From: SZUA-181 sp964601765
GTDB taxonomy: Bacteria; Pseudomonadota; Zetaproteobacteria; Mariprofundales; Mariprofundaceae
Assembly: GCA_964601765.1 (NCBI GenBank)
Contig: CAZROR010000049.1
Coordinates: 1-13,098 of the forward strand
Length of the DNA: 13,098 nt
Direction of reading: 5' to 3'
Below are positions 1-6,181 of this stretch, one piece after another. The notes beneath the pieces were generated by a model. It saw only the letters and a list, made by a program, of their open reading frames with translations, was not told where the DNA came from and did not search any database. Position numbers and translations under genes: made by a program. Each line of letters starts with the position of its first letter. The stretch's first letter is position 1.

Positions 1-193
1 GATCGATCGTGACCGGCGCCTCCCGCTCCCTGAGCCAGGCCTCGACCGTCGCCCTTCGCCAGCGCAGGTTCTTGCGGCCGATGCGGATGGCCGGCGGCAG
101 ATCGCCGCGCCGCTTCGCCGCCGCCATGGCCGTCTTCTTCAGCCTCAGAAGTTCGCCCAGTTCCTCGTAGGTTAAAAGCTCGTCCGTTTGCAT
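1..193 (-). CDS. AlpA/excisionase-like HTH DNA-binding protein (C-terminus cut by window edge)
   Basis: Reading leftward from an ATG at 193, 64 codons run open to the window edge. The product begins MQTDELLTYEELGELLRLKK, continues through a basic stretch (AAAKRRGDLPP) and then RIGRKNLRWRRATVEAWL. This is the layout of the HTH_17/AlpA/excisionase group of winged-helix proteins: an N-terminal 'LLTYEELGELL' helix, a recognition helix around residues 20-30, and an 'RIGR..LRW....VEAWL' wing and last helix. Such proteins bind DNA to direct excision, or to activate integrase genes, of integrative elements and prophages. No good ribosome-binding site precedes the ATG; an in-frame ATG at 214 would add seven residues. 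The domain is essentially complete, so only a short tail is probably missing. It diverges from the small basic gene at 440. Family assignment is by pattern only, and the host element is not visible here. Confidence 0.72.
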   Translation of the reverse strand, partial: MQTDELLTYEELGELLRLKKTAMAAAKRRGDLPPAIRIGRKNLRWRRATVEAWLREREAPVTID

Positions 194-439
194 GGCCGCA
201 AGTGTGTATCGCATGGAAACAGCCGGCACAAAACCCGCCAGCCGCATGATGCAGGTTTCGCGCGTTGCGTTGCCGGAGAATCCGCGCCGTTTATCCAGCG
301 GGTGCAAGACCAAACTGTGCAGCGAGTGCCGAGGCAGCCACGCGCGCAAAAAACCCGCCTGACATTTCACGGCGGTTTGCCGGCAGGATCGGCCGCCGGC
401 CGTAGTCTTGAGCGGAATTTACCCACCCGGAGGCAGGAC
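194..439. promoter_or_regulatory. Divergent intergenic region between two small DNA-binding protein genes
   Basis: This 246-base gap separates the leftward AlpA-like gene from the rightward basic HTH-like gene and should carry both promoters. Visible structure includes an imperfect direct repeat with core AAAACCCGCC at about 230-239 and again near 351-360, and a GC-rich hairpin CGGCC-GCC-GGCCG at about 393-405. The open frame on the plus strand that starts further left (188) crosses this region, but it lacks a ribosome-binding site and reads as low-complexity Arg/Pro-rich sequence, so I treat it as non-coding. No convincing -35/-10 pair was found by eye. Confidence 0.3.
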
Positions 440-670
440 ATGGATTTGCAGGCGCAGTTGCAGGAGATACGGCAGAGAAGAAAGCGGGCCCGGCGCAGGC
501 CCTACCGGGCCAGCCGCCTGGATCGGCACCGTGCAGAGATCGAGAAACTACGAAGCATGGGCGCGTCACTGAAGGACATCCGGCTGTGGCTACGCCGCTA
601 CAGGCGCGTTCACATCACGCGCCGCGCCATCCTTTACCGCCTGCGGCGATGGGAAGAGGATAAAGCCTGA
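440..670 (+). CDS. Small, very basic HTH-like protein of unknown function (76 aa)
   Basis: The ATG at 440 was chosen because GGAGG lies at 429-433 with a 6-base spacer; the longer in-frame extension to 188 has no such site. The 76-residue product has 22 Arg and 4 Lys. An N-terminal helix (MDLQAQLQEIRQRRKRARRR) leads into 'YRASRLDRHRAEIEKLR', then 'MGASLKDIRLWLRRY' and 'VHITRRAILYRLRRW'. The segment from about residue 30 to 71 has the helix-turn-helix layout of many mobile-element and phage small proteins ('G.S..DI..WL' followed by a second recognition-type helix). Nucleic-acid binding is inferred from charge and layout. I do not recognise a named family. It diverges from an AlpA-like gene, which supports a role in an integrated or conjugative element. 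It could be a regulator or a DNA-packaging/mobilisation accessory; nothing here decides between them. Confidence 0.65.
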   Translation: MDLQAQLQEIRQRRKRARRRPYRASRLDRHRAEIEKLRSMGASLKDIRLWLRRYRRVHITRRAILYRLRRWEEDKA

Positions 671-800
671 CGTTCCCCGATTCAGCGACACTTCTCCTCC
701 TTCATAAGGCGACTGCCCCGATGCAGGCGGATCATCTTGCTTCGGATGAACATTCATGGCCATCATCGGCGAATCCGCAGACCGCACGCAGACCAAAAGG

Positions 801-838
801 CAAAACAAAAGGGCCAGACCGTTAAGCCTGACCCTTGT
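801..838 (-). terminator. Rho-independent terminator of tRNA-Lys
   Basis: On the minus strand, just 3' of the tRNA-Lys CCA end, AAGGGTCAGGC (836-826) pairs with GGTCTGGCCCTT (820-809), with one or two G-U wobbles and a short TTAAC-type loop. The stem is followed by TTGTTTTG. The position, about 30 bases beyond the tRNA, and the T-rich tail make it the natural end of the tRNA transcript. Confidence 0.72.
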
Positions 839-864
839 TTGTTGTTGATATTATTGAATTATTC

Positions 865-940
865 TGGTGAGCCGGGCAGGTCTCGAACCTGCGACCCGCA
901 GATTAAAAGTCTGCTGCTCTACCAACTGAGCTACCGGCCC
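865..940 (-). tRNA. tRNA-Lys (anticodon UUU)
   Basis: The minus strand reads GGGCCGGTAGCTCAGTTGG and onward to CCCGGCTCACCA, 76 bases in all. The acceptor stem GGGCCGG pairs with CCGGCTC (one G-U). The D-arm holds AGCTCAGTTGGTAGAGC. The anticodon loop is CTTTTAA with anticodon TTT, which reads Lys AAA/AAG. The T-arm carries GGTTCGA. The discriminator base is A and the CCA (positions 867-865) is encoded. The 3' end points toward the accessory-looking segment at 1-670, the side on which tRNA-targeting integrative elements normally lie. Confidence 0.96.
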
Positions 941-952
941 GAAAGTTGGCGA

Positions 953-980
953 AGTGTGACGATTTGCCCCCGCCTGTCAA
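953..980 (-). promoter_or_regulatory. Probable tRNA-Lys promoter
   Basis: Reading leftward, a perfect -35 hexamer TTGACA (980-975) is followed after 16 bases by CACACT (958-953), a weak -10. Transcription would begin a few bases before the tRNA 5' end at 940, through a GC-rich discriminator (TCGCC). This is the only good -35 in the gap between ppdK and the tRNA, and suggests that the tRNA has its own promoter. The poor -10 keeps this tentative. Confidence 0.42.
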
Positions 981-1021
981 ACCCGGATTCGAGGGTGTTC
1001 ACAGCCGCAAAAACCATACCC

Positions 1022-3802
1022 TCAGGGTGTCGACTGCACCTCCTCCAGCGCGGCATGGGCGGCTGCGAGCCTCGCAATGGGTACGCGTGGCCCCGAACAA
1101 GAGACATACGTCAGGCCGATACGATGGCAAAAGTGGATGGATGCCGGATGGCCCCCGTGCTCACCGCAAATGCCTACCTTCAAATCCTTATCGACGCTGC
1201 GTCCCCAGCCGACGGCCAGATCCATGAGCTTACCCACACCCTTTGTATCCAGCACCTCGAACGGGTTGTCCTGCAGGATGCCCGCCTCATTGTACATGGG
1301 CAGGAACTTGTTCTCTGCGTCCTCACGCGAGAAGGAGAATGTTGCCTGTGTGAGATCGTTCGTACCAAATGAAAAGAAATCAACCTGTTCAGCCAGGTGT
1401 TCCGCCCGCATACAGGCACGCACAACTTCGATCATCGTACCAAATTTGAAGTTCAGTTTTATCTTCTCATTTGTGGACTCGATCTCTCTGCGAATATCAT
1501 CAACTATCCCCTTGACGCACTTGAGCTCTTCAGCCGTACAAACCTGCGGTACCATAATCTCCGGGTAGACCTCGATACCATGCCGCGTGCACTCTGCAGC
1601 CGCCTCCAGCACGGCCCTGATTTGCATCGTATAGATTTCCGGAAAGGTGATGCCCAGACGCACACCTCGGTGACCGAGCATCGGATTGACCTCGAACAGT
1701 GCCCGCACCTTTTTGAGCATAGCCTCCTTCTTGGTAATGGCATCATCCACCAATCGACTGTCCAGTGGCTTGCCAAGATCGATGCCCTCGGCTTTTTCAG
1801 AACCACTGGGATAAAGCAGGCTGATGGTATCAGCGAGGATCTCCATGCCCTGTACTGAATTGCGCAGGTGGCGCAGCCGTTCCAGATCGCTGACAAGTTG
1901 ATTCTCACTCGGCAGGAATTCGTGAATCGGTGGATCAAGTAGGCGGATGGTCACCGGGCGCGGTGACATGGCCTCGAATAGTGCCTTGAAATCCTCACGC
2001 TGAATCGGCAGCAGCTTGTCCAGGGCCACCTGTCGCTGTTCCTGTGTGTCGGCAACAATCATTTCCAGCACAATCGGCAGCCGCTCGGGATTGTTGAACA
2101 TGCGCTCCGTACGGCACAGTCCGATACCCATGGCCCCGTACTTCAAAGCACGCTCGGCATCCTCAGGAATATCCGCATTGGCCATGACTTTCAACCTGGC
2201 ACGCTCATCCGCCCAGCCCAGCAGGGTGATCAGCTCATCGGAGAAGTCCGCCTCAACCATCGGCACCTCGCCGAGATAAACATCCCCAGTCGTGCCATCG
2301 ATGGTAATCAGGTCTCCTTCCCGAATTGTGGCATCACCGACATAGGCACGGCGCACTGCCACATCGACATGAATGCCCTCGGCACCAGCCACACAGGGCT
2401 TACCCATGCCACGTGCCACTACGGCGGCGTGTGACGTCTTGCCGCCGCGACTTGTCAAAATACCCTGTGCCGCAAAGAAACCATGAATATCCTCGGGCTT
2501 GGTTTCCTCACGCACGAGAATGACCCGCTGCCCGCCTTTGCCCAACACCTCGGCACGGTCGGCATCAAAGACAGCGTGTCCGCAGGCAGCTCCCGGTGAG
2601 GCCGGCAGGCCCTGTGCCAGCGGTTCCGCCCGTGTATTTGGGTCGAGCCGTGGGTACAGCATCTGTACAAGATATTCCGGGTCAATGCGCAGCAGCGCCT
2701 GCTCTTTGGTGAGCAACCCCTCCTCGACCATCTCTACGCTCGTGCGCACCATGGCTGAGGCATTCATCTTGCCGTTGCGTGTTTGCAGACAGTACAGAGT
2801 GCCCTTCTCGATCGTGAATTCGAAATCCTGTACTTCACGATAATGGCTCTCAAGCTTGTCGCGCAGCTCCTGTAATTGCTGGTACATTTCCGGCATCTCT
2901 TCCTGCATCTGGTCAATGGGCTTCGGTGTACGAATACCGGCTACGACATCCTCGCCCTGCGCGTTGACCAGATACTCGCCGAACAGCCTGTTTTCGCCCG
3001 TATCGGGGTAACGCGTAAAGGCCACGCCAGTGGCCGAATCGCTGCCACGATTACCAAACACCATCGTGCAGACATTCACGGCCGTGCCGTTGGCCATCTC
3101 TGGTGTGATGTTGAATTCACGCCGATAATCCACGGCTCGGCGCCCCATCCAGGAATCGAACACGGCCTTGATGGCAATTTCGAGCTGCTCATACGGATCC
3201 TCGGGAAATGCGCGCCCGGTCTGTGCCTGCACTACCTCGAGAAATTTTTCACAGGTTTCCTTCAGCTCCGGGGCCGCTAGTGCCACGTCTTCCTTGGCAC
3301 CGACACGGGCCTTGATTGCCTCGAATTCCTTGTCGAACAGCTCGTCATCAAGCCCCAGCGCCACCTTACCAAATAACTGGATAAAACGCCGATACGCATC
3401 ATAGCCGAAACGCTCATCATTGGTTTGCCGTATCAGCCCGGCCAGTGTCTTCTTGTTCAGCCCCAGATTCAGAATCGTATCCATCATGCCGGGCATGGAC
3501 ATCGCTGCGCCCGAACGCACGGAAACCAGCAGCGGGTTGTCCGGATCACCAAAGCCCTTGCCGGTCGCCTTCTCCAGTGCCCGCATCTGTGCGCGCACCT
3601 CATCCATCACACCAGCCGGCAACTGCCGATCATCGGTGGCAAGAAAGGCCAGGCATGCCTCCGTCGTAATCGTAAAGCCGGGCGGCACATTCAGGCCCAT
3701 CTGCGTCATTTCACAGAGGTTGGCGCCCTTGCCGCCAAGCAGTTGCTTGTTCTTGCCGTCGCCTTCATGAAAGGCGTAAACATATTTTTTGGTTTTACTC
3801 AT
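1022..3802 (-). CDS. ppdK: Pyruvate, phosphate dikinase
   Basis: Catalyses reversible conversion of pyruvate, ATP and phosphate to PEP, AMP and pyrophosphate in the cytosol. The start at 3802 (MSKTKKYVYAFHEGDG) is preceded by AAGGGG at 3814-3809 with a 6-base spacer, and this N-terminus is typical of the family; an upstream in-frame extension to 3883 lacks support. The product is 926 residues, slightly longer than the roughly 875 of clostridial PPDK. The domains are complete: an N-terminal ATP-grasp nucleotide-binding part (about 1-350, with GGKGANL and SVRSGAAMSMPGMMDTILN), the swivelling phosphohistidine domain with GGKTSHAAVVARG (catalytic His458, preceded by the Thr that regulatory proteins modify in other PPDKs), and a C-terminal PEP/pyruvate TIM barrel with GLCRTERMF (near 565) and catalytic Cys879 in CGEHGG. 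The sequence after that Cys is slightly divergent (GGHPAS; VSCSGPRVP where SP(F/Y)RVP is common). It diverges from the histidinol-phosphatase gene and is followed by tRNA-Lys. No PPDK regulatory kinase gene is present in the window. Confidence 0.97.
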   Translation of the reverse strand: MSKTKKYVYAFHEGDGKNKQLLGGKGANLCEMTQMGLNVPPGFTITTEACLAFLATDDRQLPAGVMDEVRAQMRALEKATGKGFGDPDNPLLVSVRSGAAMSMPGMMDTILNLGLNKKTLAGLIRQTNDERFGYDAYRRFIQLFGKVALGLDDELFDKEFEAIKARVGAKEDVALAAPELKETCEKFLEVVQAQTGRAFPEDPYEQLEIAIKAVFDSWMGRRAVDYRREFNITPEMANGTAVNVCTMVFGNRGSDSATGVAFTRYPDTGENRLFGEYLVNAQGEDVVAGIRTPKPIDQMQEEMPEMYQQLQELRDKLESHYREVQDFEFTIEKGTLYCLQTRNGKMNASAMVRTSVEMVEEGLLTKEQALLRIDPEYLVQMLYPRLDPNTRAEPLAQGLPASPGAACGHAVFDADRAEVLGKGGQRVILVREETKPEDIHGFFAAQGILTSRGGKTSHAAVVARGMGKPCVAGAEGIHVDVAVRRAYVGDATIREGDLITIDGTTGDVYLGEVPMVEADFSDELITLLGWADERARLKVMANADIPEDAERALKYGAMGIGLCRTERMFNNPERLPIVLEMIVADTQEQRQVALDKLLPIQREDFKALFEAMSPRPVTIRLLDPPIHEFLPSENQLVSDLERLRHLRNSVQGMEILADTISLLYPSGSEKAEGIDLGKPLDSRLVDDAITKKEAMLKKVRALFEVNPMLGHRGVRLGITFPEIYTMQIRAVLEAAAECTRHGIEVYPEIMVPQVCTAEELKCVKGIVDDIRREIESTNEKIKLNFKFGTMIEVVRACMRAEHLAEQVDFFSFGTNDLTQATFSFSREDAENKFLPMYNEAGILQDNPFEVLDTKGVGKLMDLAVGWGRSVDKDLKVGICGEHGGHPASIHFCHRIGLTYVSCSGPRVPIARLAAAHAALEEVQSTP

Positions 3803-3939
3803 GATATGCCCCTTATATGCAAGCTCTGCCCGCATCCTCCGCCTTCCACGGGCCCTGAAAACAGGATAGGGCAGCCTAATCATTTGCCTTCAGGAAGTCA
3901 TCCGTGCACCGGAGCATGGGCGCGGGTAGGCTTCGCCGT
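3803..3939. promoter_or_regulatory. Divergent intergenic region, ppdK / PHP phosphatase
   Basis: This 137-base gap must hold the promoters for leftward ppdK and the rightward PHP-SDR pair. The clear element is the ppdK ribosome-binding site AAGGGG (minus strand, 3814-3809). A small palindrome CTTCAGGAAG lies near 3888-3897. No promoter hexamers stand out convincingly on either strand. Confidence 0.3.
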
Positions 3940-4776
3940 ATGTCCTTCCTGCCTGTTCCGGATTACCATATGCATACTCCGCGCTGCAATCATGCCATCG
4001 GCAGTGTGCGCGACTATGCCGCAGCAGCGCTTACTCTGGGCCTCACAGAAATCGGCATGTCGGATCATTGCCCCATGCCAGGCGGCTATGACGCTGCCTG
4101 GCGCATGAAGCACGGAGAGCTGGATGACTACCTGGCCGAGGTCGAGGCAGTACGTGATCGCTATGCGGACAGGCTCACCGTACGCATCGGACTGGAGGCG
4201 GACTTCCACCCGGGTACGGAGGACTATGTACGCGCGCTGATTGACACTTACGCGTGGGATTATGTTATCGGCTCCGTGCACTACATCGGTGACTGGGGCT
4301 TTGACAACGAGGATGAGATGGCGCGCTGGCAGGACCAGGACATCGAGGACGCCTACTGCGCCTATTTTGATCTCGTCGCCAGATCGGCGGCCTCCGGCAT
4401 GTTCGACGTTATCGGCCACCCCGACCTGATCAAGAAATTCGGCCACCGGCCACCGCCAGACAGCGCGCGTGTTCTGGCAGCGGAAAAGGTCATGCTGCAA
4501 AGCGTGCATGAAGCCGGATGTGTGTTGGAAATCAGCTCGGCCGGTCTACGCAAGCCGGTACGAGAGGCATATCCACATGGCCGTATCATCGCACAGGCTG
4601 CCCAGCTTGGTATTTCCTTCTGTTTTGGCTCCGATGCACACGCCCCGGGCCAGGTGGGCCATGCCATGCAGACATGCCTTGCCATGCTCACGGCCTGCGG
4701 CGTGCAGGAAATAACCGGCTTTGCAGGCCGGCAGCGCTGCAGCATCGCCATCGAGCAGGTCATGGATGACAGCTGA
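3940..4776 (+). CDS. PHP-family histidinol-phosphatase (HisK/HisJ type)
   Basis: Predicted to hydrolyse L-histidinol phosphate to L-histidinol, the penultimate phosphatase step of histidine synthesis, in the cytosol. The start at 3940 gives 278 residues beginning MSFLPVPDYHMHTPRCNHA; GGGTAGG ends 9 bases upstream. In-frame starts exist at 3916 (ATG) and 3904 (GTG) but have worse spacing. All metal ligands expected of a PHP trinuclear site are visible: His10 and His12 (DYHMHT), His43 (SDH), Glu86 (GLEADFH) with His90, His114 (GSVHYIG), His160 (GHPDLIKKFG), and Asp232 and His234 (GSDAH). The 'HCPMPGG', 'GSVHYI' and 'GHPDLIK' motifs point to the histidinol-phosphatase branch rather than DNA-polymerase-associated PHP domains. 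Its stop overlaps the next gene's start by 11 bases, suggesting translational coupling. No other his gene is in the window. Another phosphoester substrate cannot be excluded. Confidence 0.88.
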   Translation: MSFLPVPDYHMHTPRCNHAIGSVRDYAAAALTLGLTEIGMSDHCPMPGGYDAAWRMKHGELDDYLAEVEAVRDRYADRLTVRIGLEADFHPGTEDYVRALIDTYAWDYVIGSVHYIGDWGFDNEDEMARWQDQDIEDAYCAYFDLVARSAASGMFDVIGHPDLIKKFGHRPPPDSARVLAAEKVMLQSVHEAGCVLEISSAGLRKPVREAYPHGRIIAQAAQLGISFCFGSDAHAPGQVGHAMQTCLAMLTACGVQEITGFAGRQRCSIAIEQVMDDS

Positions 4777-5527
4777 GCCATGCGTGCTCATCACCGGCGC
4801 ATCCGGTGGCTTCGGCCGGGAGTTTGCCCGCCAGCTTGAGCACATGGGCTGCCGGCTTCTGCTGCACGGCAGGGATGCTCCCCGGCTCCGCATGACGCTT
4901 GAATCTCTGCGCCATCCCGAGAGACACCGCTGCGTACATGCCGATCTGTCCACACCCGATGGCGTTGAGTCCCTGCTGACACAATTACATGAAGAGGATC
5001 GTCTCGCAGGCCTTGTGAACAATGCTGGCTTTGGTATCTGGGGAGCTTTTGAGCAGCGCCAGATAGTCATGCAGCTCGATGTGCTACATACGGATCTTGT
5101 GGCCGCCATCCACCTCACACATGCACTGCTGCCGCGCCTGATCACCAACAGGGGCTTCATTATCAACGTGTCATCGCTGGCCGGAGAAATACCCCTGCCC
5201 TACATGAGCACATACTCGGCCGCCAAGGCAGGCCTTACATATTGGAGCGAGGCGCTGCGAGCTGAACTGGGCGGCCGTGTAACTGTGGTAACCGTGGCTC
5301 CCGGGCCATCACCTACAGGGTTTCGGGAGATCTCTGGCATGCCTCCGGGCAAAGGGAGCGTATTTCGCACCCCTTCCTGCCTTGTTGTACGCGCAAGCCT
5401 GCGAAAGCTGCGCCAGGGTGGCGGGTTTTGCGTACCGGGTATCAGGCATCGGCTGCTATTTGCCCTGCAAAGGGCAACACCCCAGCGACTGGCCTTATGG
5501 ATCATCAACCGTCATCTTCGCCGCTGA
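4766..5527 (+). CDS. Short-chain dehydrogenase/reductase (SDR family)
   Basis: A classical Rossmann-fold SDR of 253 residues, predicted to be an NAD(P)(H)-dependent oxidoreductase. The start at 4766 (MTAEPCVLITGASGGFG) overlaps the end of the PHP phosphatase gene by 11 bases, with AGCAGG about 8 bases upstream; longer in-frame extension into that gene is not needed. Motifs: cofactor loop TGASGGFG (10-17), acidic HAD at about 58-60, NNAG (85-88), catalytic Ser near 136-137 (INVSSLAG), Tyr150 and Lys154 (YSAAK), and VAPGPSPTGF (177-186). The C-terminal tail with 'VPG' and 'P..LALWIINRHLRR' resembles the DltE/YqjQ-like SDR branch. The substrate cannot be told from sequence. The gene is cotranscribed with the phosphatase, and its last 23 bases overlap the convergent NuoE-like gene. 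Confidence 0.88.
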   Translation: MTAEPCVLITGASGGFGREFARQLEHMGCRLLLHGRDAPRLRMTLESLRHPERHRCVHADLSTPDGVESLLTQLHEEDRLAGLVNNAGFGIWGAFEQRQIVMQLDVLHTDLVAAIHLTHALLPRLITNRGFIINVSSLAGEIPLPYMSTYSAAKAGLTYWSEALRAELGGRVTVVTVAPGPSPTGFREISGMPPGKGSVFRTPSCLVVRASLRKLRQGGGFCVPGIRHRLLFALQRATPQRLALWIINRHLRR

Positions 5528-6056
5528 GTCCGCATAGCAGCCGTCTGACATGCTCAGGACGAACATCGCGCCTGACGATACCGTCCAGCATGATGGCCGG
5601 AGCATCATCGCAACAGCCAAGACAATGCCCGGCAGTACAATCCACATCATTTCGCCCGTCCATTGCAGCTTTTGCCTCAGTCAGCAGATCATGTCCCCCC
5701 GCAGCCGCACAGAGCGGACCCAGGCAGACATGCAGTAGGTGAGGTGCGGGCGGTGTGTCCCGAAAAGCATCGCTGCCCTTTACCAAATTTCTGACCTCGG
5801 CCTGACTCATTCCAAAGCGGTCAGCCAATAGCGCTATGGCATCAGCGGGGACGAAGCCCAGCCTGGCCTGGATATCCTCCAGCGCCGCAAGCAACCAAAC
5901 TGCCTCGGCCGGATACGCGGCTGCGCATTGCCGGACAACACCCATGTCTATCTGCCTTGATCCTGCTGTGTCGCGCATTGTATCGAAACCTATCACCTGC
6001 CCCTCTCGAGAAAAATCCGCCACCACGGCTTCCCAGTCTGGAGAATACAGCCTCAT
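5505..6056 (-). CDS. Orphan NuoE-like [2Fe-2S] thioredoxin-fold protein
   Basis: A 183-residue cytosolic protein related to the 24-kDa subunit of NADH dehydrogenase (NuoE) and to the small subunits of NAD-linked formate dehydrogenases and hydrogenases, which pass electrons through one [2Fe-2S] cluster. The start at 6056 (MRLYSPDWEAVVADFSREGQ) is preferred; upstream in-frame sequence to 6191 is Trp/Cys-rich and would overlap the gltB start. Residues about 40-95 form the NuoE-type helical domain (LLAALEDIQARLGFVP, FGMSQAEVRN). The thioredoxin-fold part has all four ligands: Cys111 and Cys116 (CLGPLC) and Cys145 and Cys149 (CLGCCDDAP). The first 40 or so residues are an extension lacking in ordinary NuoE. 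No NuoF or NuoG partner lies nearby; it diverges from gltBD and overlaps the SDR tail-to-tail. The electron partner is unknown. A stand-alone ferredoxin role is an inference. Confidence 0.85.
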   Translation of the reverse strand: MRLYSPDWEAVVADFSREGQVIGFDTMRDTAGSRQIDMGVVRQCAAAYPAEAVWLLAALEDIQARLGFVPADAIALLADRFGMSQAEVRNLVKGSDAFRDTPPAPHLLHVCLGPLCAAAGGHDLLTEAKAAMDGRNDVDCTAGHCLGCCDDAPAIMLDGIVRRDVRPEHVRRLLCGLSGEDDG

Positions 6057-6181
6057 TTCGCTATATTTCGGCCTTCTGCGTGAAGAGGCCCCGAAAAACC
6101 CCAACTGGCAACGGGTGCCGACCCTGGCATGACGCGTAACGCATGACCAGACAAGCCAACAGACAAAAACGAGGTAAAAGC
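6057..6181. promoter_or_regulatory. Divergent region and gltB leader
   Basis: This 125-base gap lies between the leftward NuoE-like gene and gltB. The gltB ribosome-binding site is GAGG at 6171-6174, 7 bases before the ATG. An imperfect inverted repeat (TTCGGCCTTC with GAAGAGGCCCCGAA, about 6067-6095) and a small GGCA/TGCC hairpin (near 6106-6119) could be regulator sites or leader structure. No clear sigma-70 pair was seen. A TGGCA...TGCC string resembles a sigma-54 site, but its GG-to-GC spacing is 8, not 10. Confidence 0.3.

Noticed and set aside
188..439. N-terminal extension of the small basic gene (160-residue reading from 188)
   Set aside because: There is no ribosome-binding site at 188, composition is low-complexity, and a clear GGAGG with good spacing supports the ATG at 440. 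The extension would also abolish the divergent promoter region.
590..808. Minus-strand frame antisense to the basic HTH gene, with AAGGAGGA before a GTG near 690
   Set aside because: The resulting product from the GTG would be only about 33 residues, lies wholly antisense to a better-supported gene, and has no recognisable features.
6106..6121. Sigma-54 promoter-like TGGCA...TGCC upstream of gltB
   Set aside because: The GG and GC are 8 bases apart instead of 10; the match is better explained as a small inverted repeat.
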